Shown: one piece after another, positions 26,088 to 34,530 of the stretch | How positions within the stretch are numbered: the stretch's first letter is position 1 | How the letters are laid out: every line of letters starts with the position of its first letter | Assembly (NCBI RefSeq): GCF_025460765.1 | Contig: NZ_JAMWEG010000008.1 | Location: 124,001 to 188,000, forward strand | Reading direction: 5' to 3' | Origin: Micromonospora sp. MA102 | GTDB lineage: Bacteria > Actinomycetota > Actinomycetes > Mycobacteriales > Micromonosporaceae | Length of the DNA stretch: 64,000 nucleotides | Translations under genes and position numbers: made by a program | Notes under the pieces: model-generated | What the model saw: only the letters and a program-made list of their open reading frames with translations | What the model was told of the DNA's origin: nothing | Database searches by the model: none

Positions 26088-26705
26088 GTGCTCGAGGTCC
26101 TCACCGGTTCCGGGCTCGCCGCGTCGGCGGGCCTGAACGCCTACATCCCCCTTCTGCTGATGGGTCTGCTCGCGCGCTACACCGACCTCATGGAGCTGCC
26201 GAGCGGCTGGCAGTGGCTGGGCAACGGGTGGGTCCTGCTGATCCTCGCCGTACTGCTCGCCGTCGAGGTCGTGGCCGACAAGGTGCCGGTGGTCGACCAC
26301 GTCAACGACGTGGTGCAGACGGTGGTCCGGCCCACCGCGGGCGGGCTGGCCTTCGGGGCCGGCTCCAGCTCCGAGACGGTGACGGTCAGCGACCCGGACA
26401 CCTTCTTCTCCACGCACCAGTGGGTGCCGGTGGTCGTCGGCGTGCTCCTCGCGCTCGGCGTGCACCTGCTCAAGTCCGCGGCCCGCCCGGTCATCAACGC
26501 GACCACCGCGGGCTTCGGCGCGCCGGTGGCCAGCACCGCCGAGGACGCGACCAGCGCCGTCATGTCGGTGGTGGCGATCCTGCTGCCGGTGCTCGTGCTG
26601 GTGTTCCTCCTCGGGTTCGTGGCGTTCCTCTTCTGGTTCCTGCGACGGCGTCGTGAACGGAGGCGGGAACGTCGGGCGGCCCGGGCTGCCGGCTTCCGGG
26701 TCTGA
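26088..26705 (+). CDS. DUF4126 family membrane protein
   Basis: 205 aa. The DUF4126 start ([30 protein letters not shown]) is followed by about five hydrophobic helices, conserved [22 protein letters not shown] and a very basic C-terminus ([16 protein letters not shown]). Function is unknown in the family. The GTG at 26088 is chosen over the upstream ORF start because it begins the conserved segment. Divergent from nucS with 71 bp between the start codons. Confidence 0.83.
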   Translation: MLEVLTGSGLAASAGLNAYIPLLLMGLLARYTDLMELPSGWQWLGNGWVLLILAVLLAVEVVADKVPVVDHVNDVVQTVVRPTAGGLAFGAGSSSETVTVSDPDTFFSTHQWVPVVVGVLLALGVHLLKSAARPVINATTAGFGAPVASTAEDATSAVMSVVAILLPVLVLVFLLGFVAFLFWFLRRRRERRRERRAARAAGFRV

Positions 26706-26727
26706 GTCCTTCACGCTTCGGATACGC

Positions 26728-26765
26728 CGCTGGCCGGCACCCCGTGTTGGGGGTGCCGGCCAGCG
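26728..26765. terminator. Bidirectional terminator hairpin, copy 1
   Basis: CGCTGGCCGGCACCCC (26728-26743), 6-nt loop, GGGGTGCCGGCCAGCG (26750-26765): perfect 16-bp stem between the convergent DUF4126 and lysozyme-like genes. A near-copy follows the paralogue at 38735. Confidence 0.85.
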
Positions 26766-26777
26766 CGTTGTTCGCGG

Positions 26778-27326
26778 TCAGCTGTTCCAGTGCTGGTGGA
26801 CGATGTCGGTGGCCTGCTGCTCCCACTGGGCGTAGGCGTCCGGGTAGGCCGACACCTGCACGGTCTGCGCGGCCTCGGTCAGCGGCATGGTGTCCCAGCC
26901 GTCGACCTGCTTGAGGCCCTTCTCGAACGCCAGGGTGGCGTACTCGGGGTTGGTGATCTGCTCCGGCGTGCCCCAACCACTGGACGGGCGCTGCTGGAAC
27001 AGGCCCAGCGAGTCGTGGTCGTTGGCGTCGCCGAGGTGGCCGAGGTTTTCCAGCTTCGACTCCTGCAGGCTCGTGGCGATGGAGATGACCGCGGCCCGCT
27101 CGGGCAGGCCGGCCTTCTTCGTCGCCGCGATGATCGCCTTGGCGTTGGCGGTCTGCTCGTCGTTCAGGTCGATGTGCGACTGGGCGCCCTGCACGGTCGC
27201 CACCGCGGCCGGCTTGCCCTCGACGGGACGGGCGTCGGCGTGGGCGGCGACCGGACCGGCGAAGACGCCACCGGTGAAGGCCAGACCAGCAATACCCAGC
27301 ACGCTCTTACGCAGCATCGTGTTCAT
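26778..27326 (-). CDS. Secreted lysozyme-like protein, copy 1
   Basis: 182 aa. A Sec signal peptide (MNTMLRKSVLGIAGLAFTGG, cleavage after AHA near residue 31) precedes a short linker and a domain of about 130 residues with GLPERAAVISIATSLQESKL, DHDSLGLFQQRPSSGWGTPEQI and a closing WEQQATDI. The pattern is that of actinobacterial lysozyme/SLT-like domains; the Glu in QES is the candidate catalytic acid. The role is probably cell-wall cleavage. Start at 27326: GGAG lies 7 nt upstream, and the start region is identical to the paralogue at 39374. The two mature domains differ at few positions; the linker is shorter here. Confidence 0.82.
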   Translation of the reverse strand: MNTMLRKSVLGIAGLAFTGGVFAGPVAAHADARPVEGKPAAVATVQGAQSHIDLNDEQTANAKAIIAATKKAGLPERAAVISIATSLQESKLENLGHLGDANDHDSLGLFQQRPSSGWGTPEQITNPEYATLAFEKGLKQVDGWDTMPLTEAAQTVQVSAYPDAYAQWEQQATDIVHQHWNS

Positions 27327-27966
27327 GGGGGTAGCTCCATTCGGGGGTTGGCGCACACGCACCGACGGGGGCCGGCTGGGGGGTGTGCGCAAGCACCACG
27401 TCAGGCGCTCAAGAAAGTCTTGGGGGGATCATCCGGCGCACGGGGCGGGGGCCTCTTCGTCGCGCCGGGACCATGTACAACGACCGGCCGGCCACCACCA
27501 TTCCCGGGGGGGCTGGGGCACCGCCTCGGCGGGCCGTCCTTCCTCGGTCGTGCACCAGGTATAACGACCCCCACCGGCCGGCCATTCCGCCGCCGGGATG
27601 CCGCCGGTCACTCGCCGAACCGGACACCCCGCCCACACCTGCACGGCCAGTGGAACCGTATGGGTGCATCCCGACCCCGGAGACACCCATAGCGTTCCAC
27701 CCACCACCGAAGCCGGGCATCAACCGGACATCCGGCCCAGGCTGACTGCCCGCGCGTCGGCGCAACGTGACGACGTGGACGGATCGGCGCGTCGGCGCCA
27801 GCCCCACCCACGGGCCACCCAGCCACCCGCCCACCCAGCCCGGCCCGCTTTGCGCGGCGCTGACGGCCGCGGGGCACCCGACCGCATGACCGCACTCGGA
27901 TCAAGGGGGTGAAGATCCGGACGAACGCCTACGTTCAGGACAGACGTCCAGAGGAGGGCCGGAGAG
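27327..27966 (-). promoter_or_regulatory. Long conserved leader/upstream region of lysozyme-like copy 1
   Basis: No credible gene is present in these 640 bp. About 400 bp next to the gene share conserved blocks with the region upstream of the paralogue (39375-39780). The blocks include two GGTCGTT(G/A)TA boxes (27471-27485 and 27556-27570, minus strand) 85 bp apart and a stem of 15-bp arms (27652-27666 with 27684-27698, 13 paired). The part nearest DUF1540 also holds GAACG-CCTA-CGTTC (27923-27936). Probably a long structured leader or tandem promoters; it does not fit the c-di-AMP riboswitch consensus as I know it. Confidence 0.55.
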
Positions 27967-28263
27967 ATGACCGCGTCGATGGAGATGCCCCGGGTCCAGG
28001 AGTGCGCCGTCAGGTCCTGCGCCTACAACCACACCAACGACTGCCACGCGTTCGCCATCACGATCGGCAGCAGCGATCACGCGCACTGCCACACCTTCAT
28101 CGAGCTGCCGGTACGCGGCGGCGTCGAGCAGCTGATCGCCCAGGTCGGCGCCTGCCAGCGCGCGGACTGCCGGCACAACTCCGACCTGGAGTGCCACGCC
28201 CCGGCGATCACCGTCGGCCCCGAGATGGACATGGCCGACTGCCAGACCTACGCGAGCCGCTGA
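27967..28263 (+). CDS. DUF1540 protein with two tandem Cys clusters
   Basis: 98 aa made of two copies of the DUF1540 unit. Copy 1: CAVRSCAYNHTNDCHAFAI…C. Copy 2: CQRADCRHNSDLECHAPAI…C. Each has the C-x4-C…C…C pattern expected to bind one metal ion. The family is small and its function unknown. GGAGGGCCGGAGAG precedes the ATG. Confidence 0.8.
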   Translation: MTASMEMPRVQECAVRSCAYNHTNDCHAFAITIGSSDHAHCHTFIELPVRGGVEQLIAQVGACQRADCRHNSDLECHAPAITVGPEMDMADCQTYASR

Positions 28264-28323
28264 CCCGGGCGGGCTCGCCGGCAGCGGGCCGACCCAGCCC
28301 GCGAACTGCGAACCCGGCCGGAC

Positions 28324-30330
28324 TCAGGACAGGCCGTTGGATTCGCGGATCACGGTGACCAGGTCGTCGATGATGCCGGTCAGCGCGAAGTCCTTCGGGG
28401 TGAAGACGCGGGCCACGCCGGCGGCCCGGAGCGCTTCCGCGTCGGCCGCCGGGATGATGCCGCCGACCACCACGGGCAGGTCGGCCCGCCCGGCGGCACG
28501 CAACCCGTCCAGCACGGCCGGCACGGCGGCCAGGTGCGACCCGGAGAGCACCGAGAGGCCGACCAGGTCGACGTCCTCCTCCACGGCGGCCGCCACGATC
28601 TGGCCGGCAGTCAGCCGGATGCCCTGGTAGACCACCTCGAAGCCGGCGTCACGGGCGCGTACCGCGATCTGCTCGGCGCCGTTGGAGTGCCCGTCCAGGC
28701 CGGGCTTGCCGACGAGCAGCCGCAGCCGGCCGCTGCCCAGTTCGCGCGCGGTGGCGGCGACCCGCTCCCGGACCGCGCCCAGGCCGGCGTCGCCGCCCGC
28801 GCCGGCCGCGCCGGACAGGCCGGTGGGCGCCCGGTACTCGCCGAAGACCTGGCGCAGCGCGCCGGCCCACTCGCCGGTGGTCACGCCGGCCCGCACGCAC
28901 TCCAGCGTCGCCGGCATGAGGTTCGTGGTGGTCGCGGCGTCCGCGCGCAGCCGGGCGAGTGCCGCGTCCACGGCCGCCGTGTCCCGGTCGGCTCGCCACT
29001 CGCGTACGGCGGTGGTGGCGGCCGCCTCGACGGCGGGGTCGACCTGCTCGATGGCCTCGGCGCCGGCCGCGGTCAGCGGTGACGGCTCGGTCTCGGTGTA
29101 CCGGTTGACGCCGACCACCACGTCGGTGCCGGCCTCCATCCGCCGGCGCCGGTCGGCCAGTGAGGCGACCAGGGCGCTCTTCAGGTAGCCGGTCTCCACG
29201 GCGGTGACCACGCCGCCCATCTCCAGCACCTTCTCCAGCTCGACCCGGGCCCCGGCCACGATGTCGTCGACCAGCGCGGTCATCACGTGCGAGCCCTCGA
29301 ACAGGTCCGGGTATTCGAGCAGGTCCGACTCGTACGCCAGCACCTGCTGCATGCGCAGCGACCACTGCTGGTCCCAGGGGCGGGGCAGGCCGAGCGCCTC
29401 GTTCCAGGCGGGCAGTTGCACGGCGCGGGCGCGGGCGTCGCGGGACAGGGTGACGCCGAGCATCTCCAGCACGATGCGCTGGATGTTGTTCTCCGGCTGC
29501 GCCTCGGTGAGGCCCAGCGAGTTGACCTGGACGCCGTACCGGAAGCGGCGCTGCTTCGCGTTCTCGACGCCGTACCGGTCGCGGGTGATCTCGTCCCAGA
29601 GCGCGCCGAACGCGCGCATCTTGGCGATCTCCTCGACGAAGCGCACGCCGGCGTTGACGAAGAAGGAGATCCGCTGGACGACGTCGCCCATCCGCTCGGC
29701 GGGCACCTGGCCGGAGTCGCGCACCGCGTCGAGCACGGCGACGGCGGTGGCCAGGGCGAAGCCGACCTCCTGCACCGGCGTCGCGCCGGCCTCCTGGAGG
29801 TGGTACGAGCAGATGTTGACCGGGTTCCACTTCGGCATCTCGCGCAGCGTGTACGCGATGACGTCCGCGGTGAGCCGCAGCGAGGCGGCCGGCGGGAAGA
29901 TGTGGGTCCCCCGGGACAGGTACTCCTTGATGATGTCGTTCTGTGTGGTGCCGGCGCAGCGCGTCGGCTCGGCGCCCTGCTCGGCGGCCACCGTGCCGTA
30001 GAGGCCGAGCAGCCACATCGCCGGGGCGTTGATGGTCATCGAGGTGTTCATCTCGGCGAGCGGGATGCCCTCGAAGAGGGCCCGCATGTCGCCGAGGTGC
30101 GCCACGGGCACACCGACCCGGCCCACCTCGCCGGCGGCCAGCTCGTGGTCCGGGTCGTAGCCCGTCTGGGTGGGCAGGTCGAAGGCGACCGAGAGCCCGG
30201 TCTGCCCCTTCGCCAGGTTGCGGCGGAAGAGCGCGTTGGTGGCCGCGGCGGAGGAATGCCCGGCGTAGGTGCGCATCACCCAGGGCCGGTCACGCTCCGG
30301 CAACCGCCCCGAAGGAGCCTTCTCATCCAT
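28324..30330 (-). CDS. ecm: Ethylmalonyl-CoA mutase (B12-dependent)
   Basis: 668 aa. The N-terminal acyl-CoA mutase barrel begins with the Ecm/MeaA-type RTYAGHSSAAATNALFRR and AFDLPTQTGYDPDHELA rather than the methylmalonyl-CoA mutase pattern. A linker around residues 520-540 joins a C-terminal cobalamin domain with KPGLDGHSNGAEQI (the DxHxxG B12 lower-ligand motif), GLSVLSGSH and VVVGGIIP. It converts (2R)-ethylmalonyl-CoA to methylsuccinyl-CoA, the step after Ccr and epimerase. Ccr is 17 kb away but shares motif B. Appears leaderless. MeaB and PduO support its cofactor. Confidence 0.93.
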   Translation of the reverse strand: MDEKAPSGRLPERDRPWVMRTYAGHSSAAATNALFRRNLAKGQTGLSVAFDLPTQTGYDPDHELAAGEVGRVGVPVAHLGDMRALFEGIPLAEMNTSMTINAPAMWLLGLYGTVAAEQGAEPTRCAGTTQNDIIKEYLSRGTHIFPPAASLRLTADVIAYTLREMPKWNPVNICSYHLQEAGATPVQEVGFALATAVAVLDAVRDSGQVPAERMGDVVQRISFFVNAGVRFVEEIAKMRAFGALWDEITRDRYGVENAKQRRFRYGVQVNSLGLTEAQPENNIQRIVLEMLGVTLSRDARARAVQLPAWNEALGLPRPWDQQWSLRMQQVLAYESDLLEYPDLFEGSHVMTALVDDIVAGARVELEKVLEMGGVVTAVETGYLKSALVASLADRRRRMEAGTDVVVGVNRYTETEPSPLTAAGAEAIEQVDPAVEAAATTAVREWRADRDTAAVDAALARLRADAATTTNLMPATLECVRAGVTTGEWAGALRQVFGEYRAPTGLSGAAGAGGDAGLGAVRERVAATARELGSGRLRLLVGKPGLDGHSNGAEQIAVRARDAGFEVVYQGIRLTAGQIVAAAVEEDVDLVGLSVLSGSHLAAVPAVLDGLRAAGRADLPVVVGGIIPAADAEALRAAGVARVFTPKDFALTGIIDDLVTVIRESNGLS

Positions 30331-30336
30331 GGCCGG

Positions 30337-30342
30337 AGTTTA
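30337..30342 (-). promoter_or_regulatory. Putative -10 of ecm (leaderless)
   Basis: Minus-strand TAAACT-CCGGCC-ATG. The motif B operator is immediately upstream (30345-30360), so it overlaps the -10/-35 spacer. Confidence 0.55.
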
Positions 30343-30344
30343 AG

Positions 30345-30360
30345 TTACCGTTCAGTAAAA
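30345..30360. promoter_or_regulatory. Operator-like motif B (ecm)
   Basis: TTACCGTTCAGTAAAA; TTAC…GTAA arms. Core TACCGTTCAGTAA is identical to the ccr site. The 13-base identity between two pathway partners 20 kb apart is the best evidence for co-regulation. Confidence 0.65.
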
Positions 30361-30482
30361 CGGGCTGTGGAAAACCACACAGGTCCATGGAGCGGACCGA
30401 CGGGCACGAGCGGCGCGACATGGGCGACACCACCACACCCCCGGGCCCCCGCCCGGCCCGCCGGAGTCGCACACTGGACGTC

Positions 30483-31328
30483 ATGGATGACGAGCTCGCG
30501 ATCTCCGTACGGGGGCTGCGCAAGGCGTACGGCGACAACCTCGCGGTGGCGGGGGTGGACCTCGACGTCCGCCGCGGGGAGGTGTTCGCCCTGCTCGGCC
30601 CGAACGGCGCGGGCAAGACCACCACGGTGGAGATCCTGGAGGGCTACCGGCGACGCGACGCCGGCGAGGTGCGGGTGCTCGGCGCCGACCCGGCCCACCC
30701 GGACGCGGACTGGCGGTCCCGCGTCGGCATCGTGCTCCAGGGCACGGGCGAGTTCGACGAGCTGACCGTCGGCGAGGTGGTCCGGCACTTCGCCGGCTTC
30801 TACCCCAGCTCCGAGGACCCCGAGAAGGTGATCGAGCGGGTCGGGCTCGGCGCCAAGGCCCGGGCCCGCACGCACACCCTCTCCGGTGGGCAGAAGCGCC
30901 GGCTCGACGTGGCGCTCGGCATCGTCGGCCGCCCCGAGCTGCTCTTCCTCGACGAGCCCACCACCGGTTTCGACCCGGAGGCCCGCCGCGAGTTCTGGGA
31001 GCTGATCCGGGACCTCTCCGCCGCCGGCACCACCATCGTGCTCACCACCCACTACCTGGACGAGGCCGAGGCCCTGGCCGACCGGGTCGGTGTGATCGCC
31101 GCCGGCCGGGTGGTCGAGGTGGCCCCGCCGAACCGGCTGGGCAACCGCCAGGAGGCGCTGGCGACGGTCTCCTGGCGTACCCCCGAGGGGGCGCTGGAGA
31201 CGGCCGAGACCGCGACGCCGACGGCGCTGGTGGCGGAGCTGGCCGCGCGTTTCGGCGGCGAGGTCCCCGGCCTCTCCGTGACCCGGCCGACCCTCGAAGA
31301 CGTCTACCTGCGGATGATCGGACACTGA
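30483..31328 (+). CDS. ABC transporter ATP-binding protein (drug/daunorubicin type)
   Basis: 281 aa. Walker A GPNGAGKTTTVEIL, signature LSGGQKRRLDVALGI, Walker B LLFLDEPTTGFDP and the H-loop TTHYLDEAEAL. DrrA-like proteins pair with an ABC-2 permease, which follows directly with stop and start overlapping by 1 nt (TGATG). The exported substrate is unknown. The ATG at 30483 is chosen because ELAISVRGLRKAYGDN is the normal start; upstream in-frame starts would add a Pro/Arg-rich stretch. Confidence 0.9.
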   Translation: MDDELAISVRGLRKAYGDNLAVAGVDLDVRRGEVFALLGPNGAGKTTTVEILEGYRRRDAGEVRVLGADPAHPDADWRSRVGIVLQGTGEFDELTVGEVVRHFAGFYPSSEDPEKVIERVGLGAKARARTHTLSGGQKRRLDVALGIVGRPELLFLDEPTTGFDPEARREFWELIRDLSAAGTTIVLTTHYLDEAEALADRVGVIAAGRVVEVAPPNRLGNRQEALATVSWRTPEGALETAETATPTALVAELAARFGGEVPGLSVTRPTLEDVYLRMIGH

Positions 31329-32173
31329 TGACGACCACGACGAAGCCGGCCGCCCCGGTGGCCGCCGCCCCGGGCCGCCGGCCGGGCGGGGCGGCGCTCG
31401 CCCTGCGGCAGGGCCGGCTGGAGATCACCCAGTTCCTGCGCTCCCGGGAGTCCGTCGTCTTCACGATGGGCTTCCCGGTCATCATGATCCTGATCTTCGC
31501 GGCGATCTTCAACGACGAGATCGCGCCGGGTGTGAGCTACACGCAGTACTTCATCACCGGCATGATCGCGACCGGCCTCATGACGGTGAGCTTCCAGAAC
31601 CTGGGCATCTGGATCCCGATCGAGCGGGACCGGGGAGTCCTGAAGCGCTACCGGGGCACGCCGATGCCGAAGTGGGTGTGGTTCGCCGGCAAGGTGCTCA
31701 TGGTGGTGGCCATCGGCATCGCCGAGACCGCGCTGCTGCTCGCCGTGTCGGTCGCGCTGTTCGACCTGACGCTGCCGGACACCGCCGCCCGGTGGGCCAC
31801 GTTCGCCTGGGTCGCCGTCCTCGGCGTCACCGCCTGCACCCTGTGCGGCATCGCCATCTCCTCGCTGGCGCGCACCGCCCGCAGCGGCTCGGCCGTGGTC
31901 ACCCCGGTGGCCCTGGTCCTCCAGTTCATCTCCGGCGTGTTCTTCGTCTTCACCAGCCTGCCGAGCTGGATGCAGCAGGTCGCCGCGCTCTTCCCCCTCA
32001 AGTGGATGTGCCAGGGGCTGCGCTCGGTCTTCCTGCCGGACAGCTTCGGCGCGCAGGAACCGGGGGGCTCGTTCGAGCTGGGCCGCGTCGCCCTGGTCCT
32101 CGGGCTGTGGTGTGTGATCGGGCTGGTCCTCTGCCTCACCACGTTCCGCTGGACCACCAAGCGCGACGGCTGA
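31328..32173 (+). CDS. ABC-2 type permease
   Basis: 281 aa with six predicted membrane segments. Typical DrrB-like landmarks are RSRESVVFTMGFPVIMILIF in the first helix, IPIERDRGVLKRYRGTPMPKW, and FISGVFFVFTSLPSWMQQVA near the end. It forms an export unit with the preceding ATPase. Its stop is adjacent to the stop of the convergent ArsR-type regulator. Confidence 0.9.
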   Translation: MTTTTKPAAPVAAAPGRRPGGAALALRQGRLEITQFLRSRESVVFTMGFPVIMILIFAAIFNDEIAPGVSYTQYFITGMIATGLMTVSFQNLGIWIPIERDRGVLKRYRGTPMPKWVWFAGKVLMVVAIGIAETALLLAVSVALFDLTLPDTAARWATFAWVAVLGVTACTLCGIAISSLARTARSGSAVVTPVALVLQFISGVFFVFTSLPSWMQQVAALFPLKWMCQGLRSVFLPDSFGAQEPGGSFELGRVALVLGLWCVIGLVLCLTTFRWTTKRDG

Positions 32174-33127
32174 TCACCCGCCGGCGACGAGCGAGGCACC
32201 GAGCGGCGTGCGCCAGTAGAGCACCTCGCGCCCGGACCGCCGCTTGCTGACCGCGCCCGCGTCGAGCAGCACCCGCAGGTGATCACTCACCGTGCCGAGG
32301 GACAGCCCGGTCACCACCACGAGCTGCGAGGTGCTCAGCGGCGCGTCGAGTCGGGCCAGGATGTCGGCCCGGTTCGCGCCGACCAGCCGGGCGAGACCGT
32401 CGGGCGCCGGTGAGGTGGGGTCGACCAGGATCCCGCGCGCCGGATAGACCATCCCGAACCGGGTGGGCATGTCCCACACCACCCAGCCGCGGCGGCAGTG
32501 GGCCGGCAGGAAGATCAGTTGCTCGGCCTCGTGCAGCGACAGCGGCGGTTCCGGGTAGTCGTTGACCTGAAGGCGACCGTCGCCCAGCCACCGCACGTTG
32601 CGGTTGATGTCGGCGAGCGCTCCGGCCCAGCCGCGGGTGCTCAGGGCGGCGGTGCGGGCCACGATGTCCGCCCGCAGCCGGCGCTCCCGCTCCGGCCACT
32701 CCGGCGCGACGGTGTGCGTCCAGACCCACTGCAGGAGTTCCACCACCTGCCCGGTGAGGCCGTCAGCCAGCAGCTCGGCCGCGAGCGGTCCCGGCCGGGT
32801 GGCACGCAGATCGGCCCGGATGCGCTCGTCGGACAACCCCTCGACGGCCGCCAGTTCCGCCGCGAACGTCGGATCAGCCGAGGCGGGCGCGATGGTGAGG
32901 AAGTCCGCCATCCACCGGAGGTTGAACGACGCCGGCACCAGCGCCCGGGCCACCGGCCGGGTGGCCAGCATCCCCCGGAACGCGTCGATGTGAGGTCGTC
33001 GCCAGGCGTGCTCCCACGGGACCTGCGCGAAGAGGAGCGCCTTCAGCGCCGCGACCGTCTCGGCCATCGGCGAGACCGTGAACCGACTCCGCGCGACCAG
33101 ATCGGACGGCACCTGCCAGACGCCCAC
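32174..33127 (-). CDS. ArsR-type winged-helix regulator with DUF5937-like sensor region
   Basis: 317 aa. A long N-terminal domain (LVARSRFTVSPMAETVAALK…) is followed by a C-terminal winged helix of ArsR type: TSQLVVVTGLSLGTVSDHLRVLLDAGAVSKRRSGREVLYWRT. No metal-binding ELCVCDL motif. These regulators respond to small molecules. It lies between the ABC exporter and the divergent MFS pump (58-bp spacer), which may be its target. Confidence 0.83.
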   Translation of the reverse strand: MGVWQVPSDLVARSRFTVSPMAETVAALKALLFAQVPWEHAWRRPHIDAFRGMLATRPVARALVPASFNLRWMADFLTIAPASADPTFAAELAAVEGLSDERIRADLRATRPGPLAAELLADGLTGQVVELLQWVWTHTVAPEWPERERRLRADIVARTAALSTRGWAGALADINRNVRWLGDGRLQVNDYPEPPLSLHEAEQLIFLPAHCRRGWVVWDMPTRFGMVYPARGILVDPTSPAPDGLARLVGANRADILARLDAPLSTSQLVVVTGLSLGTVSDHLRVLLDAGAVSKRRSGREVLYWRTPLGASLVAGG

Positions 33128-33185
33128 GTTTCGCCTCCAGACGTAACTCTAGGGGATCGGCCGGGGGCATGCGGACCATGCCCGG

Positions 33186-34463
33186 GTGAGAACGTACGCA
33201 GAACTGTTCGCGGTCCGGGAGTTCCGCAACCTGTTCCTGGCGAACTGCGCCGGGATCGCCGCCCACACGACGTCGGCGCTGGCCCTGGGCGCGCTGACCT
33301 ACGCGGCGACCGGCTCGGCGCTGCTCACCGCGCTGAGCATGTTCGGCGCACCGCTGGCGGGTGTCCTCGGCAGTCTGACGTTGCTGTCCGCAGCGGACAG
33401 CGTGCCGCCCCGCCGGGCGCTGACCCTCGCCGCCCTGCTGGCCACCGCCGGAGCGGCGCTGCAGGCCGTGCCCGGGCTGCCGCTGTGGGCCCGCTTCGCG
33501 ATCATCTTCGCCAACGCGTACGTCGGCTCGGTCGCCGGCGGCGCCCGGTGGGCGCTGCTCACCGACATCGTGCCGGTCGACGCCTACGTGCTGGCCCGGG
33601 CCACCCTGAACACCAGCGTCGGCGTCATGCAGATCGCGGGGTTCGGGCTGGCCGGCGTCCTGCTCGTCTGGCTGAGCCCGTACCAGGTGTTCCTGCTCGC
33701 CCTGGTCCTGCGGGCGCTGTCCGCGGCGGTGGGCTGGTTCGGGCTCGCCGAGCGTCCGGCGCGGGCCGCCGGGCGGGTGACGGTCGCGCGCACCCACCTC
33801 GTCAACCGGGCCCTCTGGGCCGACCCCGGTCGCCGGTCGCTCCTGCTCAACCTCTGGGTGCCCGGCGGCCTGATCGTCGGCTGCGAGGCGCTGTTCGTCC
33901 CGTACGCGGGCGAGCGCGCCGGCTTCCTGCTCGCCGCCGCCGCCCTCGGCATGCTGATCGGGGACGTGGTGGTGGGGCGGTTCCTGACGCCGGCCCGCCG
34001 CGAGCGGTGGATCCACCCGCTGCGGCTGCTGCTCGCGGTTCCGTACCTGGCCGTCCTCCTGTCGCCGCCGCTGCCGCTGGCCATGGCCATCGCGCTGATC
34101 GCGTCGGTCGGTTACGCCGCCACCCTGCCGTTGCAGGAGCGGCTGATCACCCACTCACCGCCCGAGGCCCGTGGCCAGGTGCTCGGCCTGCACGGCAACG
34201 GCATGCTGGCCGCCCAGGCGGTGTGCGCCGCGCTCGCGGGGGCGGTCGCGGACCTCGTCGCGCCGTCGCGCGCCGTCGCCCTGGTGGCCGCGGCGGCGTT
34301 GGCCGCCACCGTCGTCCTCACCCCCGGCCTGCGGCGGACCGCTCCCGGACCCGCCGCGCCGCCTCCCGGCGAGGGCGGGCCGACCAGGCCGGGACCGGCC
34401 ACAGCGGTCCCGCGAACGACGGCGGCGGGCACCCGGCCCCGGACCACCGGGCGCGACGGCTGA
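33186..34463 (+). CDS. MFS transporter
   Basis: 425 aa, about 12 hydrophobic helices. NLFLANCAGIAAHTTSALAL opens the first helix, and FGAPLAGVLGSLTLLSAADSV includes the loop 2-3 region. The last 35 residues are Pro/Gly/Thr-rich. Probably a drug-type efflux carrier, controlled by the divergent ArsR-like gene. GTG start without a strong ribosome site. Confidence 0.82.
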   Translation: MRTYAELFAVREFRNLFLANCAGIAAHTTSALALGALTYAATGSALLTALSMFGAPLAGVLGSLTLLSAADSVPPRRALTLAALLATAGAALQAVPGLPLWARFAIIFANAYVGSVAGGARWALLTDIVPVDAYVLARATLNTSVGVMQIAGFGLAGVLLVWLSPYQVFLLALVLRALSAAVGWFGLAERPARAAGRVTVARTHLVNRALWADPGRRSLLLNLWVPGGLIVGCEALFVPYAGERAGFLLAAAALGMLIGDVVVGRFLTPARRERWIHPLRLLLAVPYLAVLLSPPLPLAMAIALIASVGYAATLPLQERLITHSPPEARGQVLGLHGNGMLAAQAVCAALAGAVADLVAPSRAVALVAAAALAATVVLTPGLRRTAPGPAAPPPGEGGPTRPGPATAVPRTTAAGTRPRTTGRDG

Positions 34464-34530
34464 GGGGCACCGGTCGGCGCCTCGCGGGACGGGGATCCTT
34501 CCGCCCGCCCGGGGTGGCACACTCGCCGAC

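Noticed and set aside
27326..27480. c-di-AMP (ydaO) riboswitch before the lysozyme-like gene
   Set aside because: The context would fit, but I could not find the conserved GGGGAACC/GGGTGAATC-type blocks in either copy.
27327..27834. Open frames of 92-141 codons on the minus strand upstream of lysozyme-like copy 1
   Set aside because: Reading frames are not conserved with the paralogous region at 39375-39853 although the DNA is, so coding is unlikely.
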